From assembly GCA_019614645.1 (NCBI GenBank), contig JABWDB010000013.1, positions 992,001 through 1,056,000 on the forward strand: a stretch of DNA of 64,000 nt, in the 5' to 3' direction. Below the pieces are notes generated by a model, which was not told where the DNA came from, searched no databases, and was given only the letters and a program-made list of their open reading frames with translations. Position numbers and translations under genes: made by a program. Below are positions 24,567 to 36,469 of this stretch, piece after piece (position 1 is the first letter of the stretch; each line of letters starts with the position of its first letter). The stretch is from Stratiolaelaps scimitus. Lineage: Eukaryota; Arthropoda; Arachnida; Mesostigmata; Laelapidae.

Positions 24567-25599
24567 TACAGAGGCAGATCGTCGTTGTGGCGATTCTCAC
24601 ATTGCCTTCCCATGCTCTCCTTCCCTGTTTCGTTTGTAGCGGTTGCGGCATTCAGCCAACGGTGGCTGTTGCTGCCGGCGCTACCGCTGCCTCATCGCCT
24701 GGCTGGCGGTGTTCCATCTCGACTTCTCTCCAGGCGCCACCACCGTCACTAGCGCCGCCACAACCATTTGGATGAATGGCACGCGAACGCTGTTAGTCTC
24801 GCTTCGACCTTCGGTGGAATCGTTCTGTTGCTCTAAATTCGAGCGCGCTCATACTGTGGCTGAAATTTTACCCCATAGTGGATTAGCTGTCGGCGTAGAC
24901 AACCGCAGCAGCAGGAGCAGCAATAAATAGAGCCCAGAAAGTCAGTATGAGAACAATGAGTTAAGTTGAATTCTGAATGAACGCTGCCAAGCTGGGAAGG
25001 CGAAAGGCAACGCTAGTATATTGTAGCTGCTATAAACGATCATCTTATATTGAGCAACTTTGCTGACTATTTGGACTATTCTCGGACAGCGGCGCATGTA
25101 TCCTCTAGCGCTCGTGCAGGTGTGCCTGTGTGTGCGTATTTATGACCAACAAAGAAATGGTCTTGGTAAGACTTACCACACGATGAAAGTCCGCTTCAGT
25201 CATGTACGGTTACATTGGAGCAAATAAAATCTGGACACATGTAATGTAGCCAGAAGTCGAATCTCAATGACAAAATATTTGCGAAAGTGGTTAGCGCTTC
25301 TTTTGAGTAAGTTTTCTAGACTACGGAGTCCAAATGTCGCCTGACGTACAGAGAGGGTCGTCAAAACGAAGATCTACTTTTTTTGTTTTAAGGGGTGTGT
25401 AGGCATGCTAATGCATGGCAGCACCCTGCGTCCCCGCCTACTGGAACTGTTTACGATGGTGTCTGGCATCCCTTTCATATTTGTTTATCCGTCGCTCCTA
25501 AAGAACTAACTTATTATTACGAAACATATATTTAGTATTCCACGAAAACAACGTAAAATTGATACATTGTGTATTCTAAATACTGGGGCTATCGACAAG

Positions 25600-25800
25600 G
25601 TACCCCTGAGTAAACTTTCCGGACTGACCCACAGCCTAGAACATTTATCGTCTACGGCTTTCGCCGTTGTTTCAAAGGACGGAGCCTTTTAACAGTAAAT
25701 GTTCAAGGGTAAGATTCGAACCCGTGCACCTACGTGCCTTCTCCGATTGCAAGGCGCACACGAATGCACCGCGCCGCCTGGGACGTTGACAGCGACCCCT
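25600..25800 (-). repeat. SINE-1 copy E, most complete
   Basis: The reverse complement starts with GTCCCAGGCGGCGCGGTGCA and continues TTGCAATCGGAGAAGGCACG to the B box GGTTCGAATC, so the tRNA-like head is nearly complete. The body has GGCTCCGTCCTTTGAAACAA and ends GGCTGTGGGTCAGTCCGG. It is the best copy from which to define the family head. Confidence 0.7.
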
Positions 25801-26119
25801 AATTTTTTTTATTTTTTTTTTAGTAAGTAATACTCGATTGCGCTTGCGTCATTGTGTTCAACTACTACTCTCACATAGAATGGATGTGTTCCTGAATGTC
25901 ATCTAGAACAAGAGGTTGTTAAATCTCTGACGACTACACGGCTACAATGTCATGTTTATAAGTTTCCGTAAGTAAATGACCGAGTATAATGCCCACCCGA
26001 CGCTGTTGCAACTCGCTAAAACCGACGACACCTATCACATTTAGTGGTTTCCGTTATTTGTTTCATCATTATTTCCCATTGTAAGCCATCACGAAAAGGG
26101 GGCAGTTGGCACTCATTCG

Positions 26120-26292
26120 GATGATCGCAATTCCGACTCTACTGAAGAGAGAGAGACTCTCATCAGAAGATGATTTTAACGGGTATAGGTGTTTTGTCAT
26201 CCACAATCCTGCACTGGATCGGTCCACTTTAATGGAGATTGGAATGACTCTAGTGGTGTCCGTGCGTTTGAAAACAATTCCTTCCTCTCAAA
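26120..26292 (-). repeat. Dispersed repeat, copy 2 (pair with 11.8 kb)
   Basis: Inverted copy of the 11.8 kb repeat. Its plus strand encodes CFVIHNPALDRSTLMEIG, conserved with the minus strand of copy 1, so the shared unit may have been coding. An ORF runs 26106-26303 but has no recognised domain. Confidence 0.65.
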
Positions 26293-27423
26293 AAAAAGAA
26301 TGACTGTAATTCTGGTTCGAATCATAGTTTTTATTTGTGGTTATCAATATGGAAAATCAATTAGGCAGTGCGGTTTCGATCCGGTGGAGTGAAATCGGGC
26401 TGAGTGCCTCGTATCCAGAGTGTAACTCGTGGCTCCAAAGAGCTCACCGCAGTCCAATGGCAAAATCTCTTCGGGAACTGATTTCTGTTGTTACGAAGCG
26501 AGTGAGTCTGTCCTGGGGTATGCCCCTGTAATCCTTGTAAATTGCTATTCGTGTCTGATTTTTTATGCGAGATACTGCGCAGGCAGATTACGCCACGATG
26601 TCAGGCTGCGTTTCGACCCTAATCTGTAAAACGAAAAAGTCGTCTTCCTGCGTTCTTGTGATTATAGACAGATTAGTGCGACGCACCCATTAATGAGAAA
26701 ACGTTGCCTCTCGTAGCCAAACAGATCCACATGTGGGAAGTACACAAGCCAAGTGATTTGAAGGTCGCCGCGTCGCTGAGCGACATGGATCAGAAGTTAT
26801 TACCATACTATGCTTCCTAGTTTATGCTAGGCTGCCGCTATCAGTCTAAGTCTCTTACATGCCGAATGACTTCTAAATCGCCCTGTATAATTATGTTAGT
26901 GTTCAGGTAGATTTTAACTGTGAATCAATTGAAACGAAACTTGGTGCAGTTCCACTCAACCTAATACGCATTTAATTTCACTACATTGAGCCTACAAGAG
27001 CTAATCAGCGCCAGGCTGTCGACGAGCGAACGGGAACGAGCTTGCCGTTCGCTTCAAGGGTTAGTGAACGCGTTTAACCACCATTGAACACATCCCTCGG
27101 CAAACATTTATTAGAGCATACGAATACAACCGGGTCCTTGTGAAGCCCCCGGACGCAACCCCCGACTCAATGAGCGTTTATGCGTTGAACGCTTGTGTGG
27201 TGGCTGGTGCTAAAACAACTTTCATCGTTGAGGATAGGCGCAATACGACACAACCATTTAAGGGGCAGAATGTGATCATCGGATGGGTTTGCGCTTCTGG
27301 TCAATAAATTTCGAAGAAAATGGAGATTATACGTCTGACGCAATCAACTTTTCTAATTAGTGTGTAAATATCGGCAATCACACACTGTCGATTTCTCTTT
27401 AGTATTTCATATAGGACGACACT

Positions 27424-27850
27424 ATGAGAAGCTCGAAAGCTGTGAAGAACGCCAAAGCAAGAGAAGAGGAAAATTTCATGCTTGGCTCTCAGGATATTTG
27501 TGGGGTAACATTTGTGAACTGCTCAGCCAAATCGTTTGTGATATCAACTGGAGCAGACTATCCGTTATCATATTTACATCTGATGGTGGCCGGATCCATT
27601 GTATCCTACTGTAAATGAGTTGAGAAGTGACGAGATCCTCATAAACGATTTACTCGCAACTCCTCAATTCCTGGAGCAGGCGGAAGCAAGCGAACGGATG
27701 CTGCAAAAAAGCGTTTCCCTATTCCTGACGGCGTTTGCTGCAAAGTGGTGGAGCGTACGATCTACACACTATACTGATCTCTCTATGGACCCAAATCAGA
27801 TCTCCTCTCACAGTTCGGGTATCATGCAGGCCAATATGCTGTCGATTTAG
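27424..27850 (+). other. Two adjoining open frames, unrecognised
   Basis: The first frame starts at ATG 27424 with MRSSKAVKNAKAREEENFML, continues VISTGADYPLSYLHL and stops at 27618. The second (27599-27850) reads INDLLATPQFLEQAEASERM, then LFLTAFAAKWWSVRS, and ends at TAG. Both are protein-like without repeats. They may be two exons or one decayed gene with a frameshift. No family was assigned. Confidence 0.2.
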
Positions 27851-28166
27851 CTAGCTCCTAAAGGAGCATTGCTACGATATCAGCCGACCCTTAAAAGCTA
27901 TAAAGGTTACCGGCTCACTGGTTTGTTCACTATTGCCAAACAGACATATTCAAAACATTTGGTCACAGTTCAGACTAGCCCCTTAAATTGTTCGTTTGCG
28001 AATTGCGGAATTCAGTGAGTAGCACAATGGCACAATATTAGAGTTAATGGAAACACCGAAATCATTCATTCAAATTCTTAGTTGTTTTAATCAAGCATTA
28101 TATTACAGAACTTCGGATGCTTCGTATCACGTCATCACCACTATTATCAGGGTCATAATCAGGTTG

Positions 28167-28222
28167 GTAAATGGTAAATGGTAAATGTTTATTGGTTTAT
28201 TTAAGGAGCTGCAATTCCTCCT
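28167..28222 (-). repeat. SINE-2 3' fragment
   Basis: Three GGTAAAT units, then GTTTATTGGTTTATTTAAGG and AGCTGCAATT on the plus strand: the reverse of the 23.7 kb fragment. Confidence 0.65.
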
Positions 28223-28229
28223 TATTTTG

Positions 28230-31220
28230 CAGGTGGTGGTCTGTTTCGTGCCATCTTCGTGTGTTTTCTATGGCTATATCCATGTTGGGACAATATTCAT
28301 TTGGGTAGGGTGTACTGTTCATTTTTCAATTTTGTTCAAATCATGTTTTTTTGTCCATCTTTTTATAAGCTTGTTCTAGAAATGATAAGTTAATCGCTAG
28401 GTGACGTTTTCAAAGACATATTATATCTCAGCATATTATCACTAAAGTTCGGAACTCTGAGACAGCGTCGATGAGCGAGCCTAAGCCGGTTGGTACGGCA
28501 GAATGCCAAGGTTAACTCTCGACACTGAAACAAGCACTCATTGGACGACAGGCTGCTTTACAGAAGATTGCCGTTTCCGGTCGCTGAAAAAGACTCCGCC
28601 TTGAAAGGAGATCTGAAAAATATGAAACGCGGAAGCTATCTTCAAAGAGAGTCGTCCCTAGAAAAGGATATTGGAACCTCGCTCGTCTGTCCTCTCCTAA
28701 ACAACTGTCCCAGCCGATCGTGAGGTATAACCACTCCCCTTCCTCCATTTGCCCCCCTCCCATGGACAAGTTGAAGTCGTTAACGTTGATGTTCGTCTAA
28801 GAGCTGATTATACTCGATAAAACGGGGTCAAGAAAGGGAGATCACTTTTCACAAGGTGGGAATGATGGGTGGATGTGACTCATTTGAGAAAATATAACTA
28901 GGAACTTGGTAACTTCATCTAGACCACTTAGAGACACTTTCAATCCAATGCATTAGTGACACGGAAACATGAAACACGCAATGCAAGGCTATGCAGGGCA
29001 GATAAAGTCAGATTTCAGTCGAGAGAAAAGCACACGTGAGGAATACACACATTCAGCGTGTGTAGCTACTTATGATGTTCGTTTTCATGCCGACTTAAAA
29101 GCGAATAGAATCATCAAAACAGATGTACATCTCTTTCGTTCTTAGAAATCGTTGCTTGGCGCAACCCTCGCTAACCGTTAATGTCCCACACACTCTCATA
29201 CTGTAACAAATGTCACTGACATCTTACTGAGGCTATATTTTTACACCTTTCACTAGTTCAATTAGCACAGATAACAGATGAGAATCATAGCAGTACCCCG
29301 GTTTCCAACTAATTCCCGCCCCCGAAATAATTCCTAATTGTTGTATGTTTTAATTTTAATAAACCACCATATATTATATAATTAGCAGTACCTATGTAAT
29401 ATTTTCGTCAGTAATACTGCTTAGCACTTTTGCCAGCCGAGCCCTCATCTACGTCCATTCGAGGCGATCCTTTTTTTGGGACAGGTTTATATACCCCCAA
29501 GGATTTTAGCTTCGAAATAATCTGAACGCACTTACTGGCTGGCAGAACATACCTTGAAGAGTTGCGGAATACAATGCGGATTGCACCCTTGCCTCCGGAT
29601 GAGACATTTTAATTACACTTTTTGTGAGTAAAGAAATGCATTTAGGCGACAACTTACTTCGAATGACGGTGCAGTTTAAGTGCACAAGTATCTACATGTG
29701 AACGTTCCTTTGAGGCATCATTGAACGACCTCGGTGTCGAGTTAGTGTTTTGTTCATATTTTTTATCTCACTCGCAGCTGTTTTCCCATATATGACAGAC
29801 ATCGGAACGATCGTTAGGTAGTACTCCAAGCCGAATCGGGGCCACCGTTACTTATTTTTAACTCGTTGTACCTGGCAAGAATCCACAGATAAGTAACTTC
29901 AAAGGCTCTCCGCGTCTGACACCAGGATTTGACTCCAAACCGCATGTCCCTCCTGCCTGGCAGTCCAACATGCTCACCAGGAAACCAATCAAGTGGCCTT
30001 GTGGAGTGTCTACGCGTTTCGTTAACTATCACAGGTTATAATAGCCGCTGAGTGACATATCATATTCAGTTCAAATGATCGATATACCAATCGAAAATGA
30101 TAGGCTGCCTTCCATCTCAGTTACATGGGTGGTGAGTACAACCGTTAGAGCGCAAAATGGTGATCTGGGATCGTTGGTTGGAGTGCGATTGGTCGATTGG
30201 CATACTTTTCGTCATATGCAAATATAACACAATTTCCTCATGCTTTCAATAAACATCCTATACCCAGACTGGGTTTTTTTTATGTTGTGATATAAAACGT
30301 ATTGTGCTCAATACACATAAGCGAATACTCCCGTGCCGCCATCCACTAAATGTATTCCAGAGTGTACAAAGCAGCCTGATCCAAATATAGACATTGTCGT
30401 TAGTCAGGTTATAGCTCCGTCTTATACCACGTTACTCCTTTCTGCTAAGAGCGGCTGGGTATAGAAAGTAACAACATATCGAGGTCTGCTGTACCAGACC
30501 CTTTGTAACGTACAAACACCTCTACACCTGCGTCTCCGGGCTCGGCATGTCGTCTTTTTTTAATCCAATGCAATATATATATATATATAGCAACCTGGCT
30601 CAGGCATGCATATACTCATGGTTGTACGAGTCTACGAGTGGTTCGCACCCGGGTTTCATCACCGTCTTGGTCAGAACTTTGATATGCAAATGATACAAGT
30701 TATGTATACTGCTTTTCTGCTGCTTGCAATATGTTGCCAAGAAGATCAAGTAAATATCTTCAACTGAAACATACACTATTACTTGAAAAGCGATACCCTC
30801 AATATGACCCCTGTTCTAATTTTGTTGGTAGAACTATATTTTATTTGTTGAGTGACTCGATGAAATCCTATATTGCTACAGCCCTTGCTCGACAGCGTAG
30901 ACGATGCTAATTGCGTAAGGCAAATAGAAATGAATATGAAATTACCGAACTTGAACAATAGTAAATAACCAGAAGAACTAATGAAAGAAAACTTCAAACG
31001 GGAGCTGTAAACTGATAACACGTTTTCAGTTCAATAAATTAAATACAAAAAAAAACAAATCTAACCGGAAACCTAAATACAAGAGTGAAAAACGAAGAAC
31101 GAGGGCAACAGCAAACACACGTAGCGAATACAGAATATATAAGAGAACGAATAAATAAATAAATAAATATAACGGTTAGCGATAACAAAATAAGGTGAAG
31201 CCAGAAGAGTGCTTCTGAGC
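28230..31220. other. No gene recognised
   Basis: Short frames only. Around 29890-30000 the minus strand has a tRNA-like stretch (GGTGAGCATGTTGGACTGCC, then GGAGTCAAATCC) that may be an old SINE of a third kind. Confidence 0.4.
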
Positions 31221-31223
31221 GGT

Positions 31224-31231
31224 GGCTTACT
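31224..31231. repeat. Target-site duplication, 3' side of LINE
   Basis: GGCTTACT, identical to the octamer at 36461-36468. It sits directly next to the poly(A) end of the minus-strand LINE. Confidence 0.85.
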
Positions 31232-31406
31232 TTTTTTTATGGGGAGTTTTGGAAACGCGTAAGGCACATACGTGACAGAACAGCCTCTTGCCACCTAGTA
31301 TGAGACTCTAAAACTCACTAAAACCCGTTTCCCCCCCACCTCTAGTTGGTTTGGAACGGCGTAAGCAATACTTCAAACCAACGGGTGTTGAAGCTCTAAT
31401 CTCCCG

Positions 31407-34107
31407 TCATCCCACCCTCCAGGGGTGCGCCATCAGCCTCGGTGCTATCAGTGGCTGTCTCTCCCCTATCCCTCCCCTTTGTGATCCGGGTACCGAGTTG
31501 TGGCTCTCTCCCCCGTGGTCAGCGCCGAAGCGAGCCCGTCGAACCTTTCCGAGCTCCTCCTTGGCCCTCATGATGTCCCCAAACCAGCCGGTGTCCTCTT
31601 CCGGCGCGTCGCAGGAAGTCATCATATGACTCACTATCTGCCCAATCGTCGTGCCTCTGATCGCCGTAGGGCGCCTGCTCCTGGGTTCTGCCAGCGCTGT
31701 GCATTCGAGAAGGGTGTGTTCGACCCCGTCGGTCCTGCCGCTGTCGCAGAGAACGCGTGTATCCATGTGCGCTTTGCCGATCTTGACCATATAGGTCTGG
31801 AACTGGCCATGTCCGGTCAGTATCTGCGCTGTCCAGTAGGTCATCTCCCCACCCGGCCGGTCGTACCAATCTCGCAATACAGGGATAAGCTCCTTGGTCC
31901 ATCGGCCTTTCCCGTTGTCGGGCTGTCTACTCCACTCATTCTGCCACTTTTGCAGTGTTGTCCTGCGAGCCTCCGTGAGATCTAGATCGCCGTCCATAAA
32001 TCGCTCTCTACGCTCCCCAGCAAGGAGGTCCCACGGCAGGACGCTAGCCAGGACCAGCAGGGCCTCAGTTGACACCGTGCGATAGGCCCGGGCAACCCTA
32101 ATCGCCAGGACTCGCTGAGCTGACCTCAAAGCCCTCGTGTTGGCGCCGAACCTTAGTGCCACCTCACCCCAGACCGGGGCGGCCTAGAGAGCCATAGACT
32201 CCCCGACAACCGCCATCAGTCGGCGTTTCTCCTCGGACGCACCTCCTACCCGAGGTAGAATCATAACCTGATTGGCCGATATACGCGCCACTTTTTTTGT
32301 GACCAGGGCGACGTGAGGCCGACCAGAAAGGCCCTGGTCCAGTTGGACTCCTAGATAGCATCCCTTTTGACCGGTATAGGGTGGCCCTCTACATGGAGCA
32401 CCAAGTCTCCCACTCTCTTCCATCCTGTCAGGAAGACCGCCTCAGTCTTCGCTGGCGCGAGGTTCAAGTGGTGGTCTGCCATCCACTCCGCCACTCTGGC
32501 TAAAGCTTCCTCGACGGCCCCCGTTATGGTCTCTACATCCTTGGCCCGAGTAACGAGAGCAAGGTCGTCCGCGTACGCGAGCGACTCGACTCCTTCGGGT
32601 AGCACGACCTCCAAGACCCCGTCATAGGCCAGGTTCCAGAGTGTTGGGACCAGAATAGACCCCTGCGGGACGCCTGCATGTACCGTGAACGCGTGGCCCT
32701 GAGCTTCAGCTAGTCTTTCCGATAGGTAGGAGGAGACGACCCTTCTGATACCAGCAGAGAAACCTTTCCTTTCCAGCGCGGCCATGGCCTCCCTCCAACT
32801 GACCGTGTTGAACGCGTTCTTCACGTCCAGCATTACGACCAGGACGAGCTTTCTTGTGCTCTTTGAGGCCCGCCTCCTTCGCTGCCGTCTGCAGCACCTG
32901 CTCCAGCGGCCCGAACGTGGATCACCCCTTCCGAAACCCGTACTGTCTGTCCGATAGTGCGCCCAACCGCTCGATTTCTTAATCCGCTCATGCAAAATGT
33001 GCCCGTAGAGCTTCCCCGCGGAGTTGAGTAGGCATATGGGCCTTTTAGAGTTCCCTCCCCCGGTTTAGGAATTAACACCAAGTGGGCTCGTTTCCAGACG
33101 CTGGGGAATTCGCCTCGCCTGATCAACCCTGTAAACATTTTTCTTACCTGCGAGGACCGTCTCGCAACTCGTTCCACCAGTACATGGGTTTCCTGTTGGT
33201 AGCCCCGCTCCTAAATCCTGTACCCGGCTCCGACGCTGCCTTACAGCTTTCCTCCAGGATGAACTGCATGCGTTCCGGGGTGAGCTCCTCCTCTTGATCG
33301 TCGTCGTCATCGTCCCCTCCTTCTTCTTTATCCCCGTGGTCCCTTCGGGGATACAGTTCGTTGAAATTCTGTATCAGTATGGTCTTGCTGATCTTCCTCA
33401 TCTGCCATTGCTTCCGGCGGCCTTGCCCTCGCGGACTCGACGTATCGTTGCCGTCACCTTCAATTATTTTAAAGGAGATCAGTCTATGATCACTTAACAG
33501 CTCGTCCTCTTCCACCCTCCAATCGCGAATGCGGGCCCGTCCCCCCTCATCCACCGCCGTGATGTCGAAGTGACTCATCTGATCTCCCCTACAAAAAGTG
33601 GGCTCTCTGCCCTCGTTACAGACTACTAGCCCCTCCTGGCTAAACCACTCCTCCAGTATGTGACCTCTAGAGTCCGCTCCGGACAGAGCCCCAGGCTCTT
33701 GACTTGGCGTTGAAGTCGCCACCGACTACGAGTAGGTCACCGCTTCCTCCTCAGGCTCTTATCGCCCGGCTGAACGCTTCCAAGAATGCTAAAAACTCAA
33801 TTTCGCTTTTGTTAGGGGAGAAGTAACAACTAAAAAGGCTAACCTTGCCATTAACCGTGACCCATAAGTACCCTTGGCCTGCTCCTCCGTCCCTGGTGGT
33901 CATTCTGCCTGTTTCAGAGGGCCCATACGCCGAATCTTGGCTGGGGTCCGAGAACCAGGAGATCCTGCCGGTCGCCCTAGCCCTGTTCGGCTCTGACAAC
34001 AGATACAAATCGATGGCGTGTCTTCTGCCCAGAAGGTTCATCCAGATAAACCTAAACAGGGATACCCTCGTCCTGTTTAGGTTTATCTGGATCACCCTAA
34101 TCGTCAT
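31407..34107 (-). pseudogene. LINE ORF2 (endonuclease + reverse transcriptase), broken
   Basis: The ATG at 34107 opens the endonuclease start VIQINLN. The motif GGDFNAKS is readable only across a frameshift near 33740, and SHFDITAV with LLSDHRL lies in the next piece (33722-33144). A YWWNEL linker follows. The RT domain (32995-32351) has motif A VVMLDVKNAFNTVSW, motif B GVPQGSILVPTLWN and the catalytic LAYADDLAL. After a further frameshift near 32365 and a TAG near 32163, the C-terminal part (32162-31407) has PWDLLAGERRERF, GRWTKELIP and a Cys/His stretch CDSGRTDGVEHTLLEC. The usual first Cys pair seems incomplete. Catalytic motifs survive, but the reading frame does not. Confidence 0.9.
34040..34092. 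repeat. Perfect 21-bp inverted repeat inside LINE ORF2
   Basis: Arms 34040-34060 and 34072-34092 are perfect reverse complements around an 11-nt loop. They lie over codons about 5-22 of ORF2, so the second arm replaces expected endonuclease sequence after IQINLN with a snap-back copy of it. Confidence 0.9.
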
Positions 34108-34237
34108 GGTGGCAGCTAAGTGCTCGGTCTTCCAGTTCCGGGGTGATGACGTGCGTGTCCATCTCCTCCTCAGCAGGCATCACCACTCGTCCTCGATTCC
34201 CCACTTTCAGCCACTTGTGCAGCATCGTGGGTTTCGA

Positions 34238-36441
34238 TTATGACGAGACCTGAGCTGGCCTGGCCGCCTCAGGAACGCCGGCCAGCCTGAGTGACCCGGG
34301 TGAATTGTGGGGGCCTCCTCTGCCGCCTTGGGTGTTCTTGGTATCAACCCTGGCTTGCTTAAGCAAACCTCTATACACCGGGCAGGCGGCACTGTCTGCC
34401 TTATGTCCCCCTACGTGGCAAGACGCGCAGTACTCCTGCGCAGCTACGCACACCCTGGCGATATGGCCCTGCTGGCCGCACCGATAACAGGGCCTTCCCT
34501 TCTCAGAGAAGTCGGAAGCGGGACATGCTCTCGCTATGTGTCCGGGGCGGGAACACCGGTAGCAGATGTGAATTGTGGCCCACCTTTCCACCTTACACCA
34601 GCGTGCTCCTAACCCGAGCGTCCTGTTCGTCAGCATTGCGTCCCCCAGGGAGAGCGGCACCGTGACGATGGAGTACCACACGTTTCCCCTCCCCATATTA
34701 GGGTCCGTAGCCTCGACCGACGTTGACTCCGAGACCCCGAACAGGAATTTAATTTGGTTAGCAACCTCATCTGACCGGACCCAGGGGTCGATGCCCCAGA
34801 GAGCCAATGTGCCCTTGGTTGGCTGCGCGTCTCTGCAGTCAACCTCGAACTGTCCCTCTGCCCTGAGACAGTTTGCCGCTGCTTCTGCCGCTCCTTCCCT
34901 GACTTCGTGAAGTCTAATGATCACGTCACCGTCCTTGTTCCGGCTGACTCCTTTCACATTAGCGCCGAAGGATTCGGGATGGGCAGCCTTCTCTCTGAGA
35001 ACCCTGACGGTATCCGCAAACGTTTTACCAGGAGCTACTTTGACCCGTACAGTCTTCTTAGTTTCTCCCAGCTGGTCAGCCTGTGAATTAGAGGCTGGTG
35101 CCGCTCCTGTCCTACTGTCCTGTATGTCGAGCTGGGCGACTCCCGTGGCTCTTGCTCCCAGCTCCATGGCTCTCCAGAAGTATCTGCCGTTACGTGAGCG
35201 GAGGGGGCGTCGCTGGCCAAGCCGGCATGGATGTATGCCGCTTTTTTGATCACCTGGAAAATAACTCGCATGGACGACGAGTCTATTGTCCCGTTATTAC
35301 CTTAAGGCGTGATTTCCACTATAACCGACTGTGTCTCGGTTGTTGGGTTCGTCTGCTCCTCTTCCGGTCCCTCGACCCGGAAGTCCTCGGAGCTCGTGAA
35401 AACCACGACGGAGCCCTCAGGCAGAGAGCTGGTCCGGACCCCAATAGAAGGGTACTGACCCGCCAGCCGGCTAACCAGCTGCGAGTCAGTCTCCGACTGC
35501 CGTGTCAACAGCAACACTCTAATCGGTCTGCCTGGTGCCACCAAAGAGTCCGTCTTTGCCTCTAGTTTGGTGATGAGCTCCCCTGGCCAGGGCTCCTCCT
35601 GCATGACAAGCCGAAGGAGCTCCTCCTCCGAGACTGCCTTACTCACCTGTTCTTCCATCTGCTCCACTCTCCTCTGGGCCTGTTCCTTCTGCTCGGTTGC
35701 ACACTTGCCATAGAATTGTACGCCACTTTTGACCTCTTGGTCTGTGTCAGTCTGTCCTTGAGTGCCTTGACCGTTTTTGCAGGTCTGCAACCTCATTTTC
35801 GGCGGTTTCTCTGGCCCGATTTAAGCCTACCGCTCTTGCCTCGGCTGCCCGAAGTTGGCGCCTCTGGTCCTCCACCTCCTCGACTGAGAGGGTCGACTTA
35901 TCCCGAGTGAGCTGGAAGTTTTTAAATCTTCCCAGAGACTTTGTGCTACTTGCTCGGCCTCCTCCTTCCCCTCCCTTACTGTATCCCTTTCCAGTCTCAG
36001 CTCCTCCATTGTCAACTCCATGTCAGCATTCTCCTCCTGAAGTCTGTCCTGCTGTTGCGCCATTTGATGGTGCTCGCCGTTGACATTCTCCAACTTCCTT
36101 AACAGCCTACGGCTGGTCCTTTGCGCCTCGGTTACGGAGTACACTATATTCGGATAAGCTTTCTTGATCTGGGTCTTCGTTTGCTTCGCCGGGTCGTTCT
36201 GGGGGTCCTTCTCTCCACTGACCCCCAGTACGCACCAGCCCTTGATGCTCTCTAGGTGCTTAAGGGCCTCTTCTAGCGATCCCGAGAGATCATACCCTGG
36301 TGTCACAGAGCTGATCGTAGGCCGCTTTATTCCGTCCTTCTCGCTCCCGTCTGAGTCGCTGCAGCGACCCCTTTTCTCAACCATCCGCCCCGTTCCTGTG
36401 GCGGTTTGCATCGCCTCCCCCGATCTCCCCGCGGGGGCCAT
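34238..36441 (-). pseudogene. LINE ORF1 (gag-like, CCHC zinc knuckles), broken
   Basis: ORF1 proteins of this group bind the element RNA. Reading begins at the ATG at 36441. The first part (to about 35930) is acidic and rich in Glu, Gln and Leu, like a coiled coil (EENADMELTMEELRLERD). The frame then changes near 35930 and again near 35770. The piece 35796-35302 continues the coil and stops after VIVEITP. A third piece (35167-34238) carries a basic linker and three knuckles near its end: CYRCSRPGHIARAC, CYRCGQQGHIARVC and CASCHVGGHKADSAAC, followed by PVYRGLLKQAR. So there are at least two frameshifts and one stop, and the protein cannot be made whole. Confidence 0.88.
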
Positions 36442-36460
36442 GAGGCTATCCGGGCCATGA

Positions 36461-36468
36461 GGCTTACT
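36461..36468. repeat. Target-site duplication, 5' side of LINE
   Basis: GGCTTACT, the partner of the octamer at 31224-31231. It marks the 5' end of the inserted element. Confidence 0.85.
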
Positions 36469-36469
36469 G

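Larger units (their letters stand above)
31232..36460 (-). mobile_element. Near-complete, inactive R1-like non-LTR retrotransposon (LINE)
   Basis: A 5.2 kb LINE read on the minus strand. It has ORF1 with three CCHC zinc knuckles, then ORF2 with an APE-type endonuclease, a reverse transcriptase and a C-terminal Cys/His motif, a short 3' UTR and a poly(A) end (eight T at 31231-31238 on the plus strand). The octamer GGCTTACT flanks both ends (31224-31231 and 36461-36468), giving exact boundaries. The 5' end lies only 19 nt before the ORF1 ATG, so the copy is probably slightly 5'-truncated. Domain order and the triple CCHC gag fit the R1/LOA/Jockey group, and R1-like is my best reading. Several frameshifts and stops make it dead. 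Confidence 0.93.

Noticed and set aside
29890..30005. tRNA-like sequence on the minus strand
   Set aside because: B box-like and A box-like parts are present, but no acceptor or anticodon arm pairs. At most it is an old SINE.
31350..35565. Several plus-strand open frames across the LINE (for example 31500-31985, 34305-34612, 35098-35565)
   Set aside because: They are antisense shadows of GC-rich LINE ORFs, which carry recognisable RT and zinc-knuckle motifs on the minus strand.
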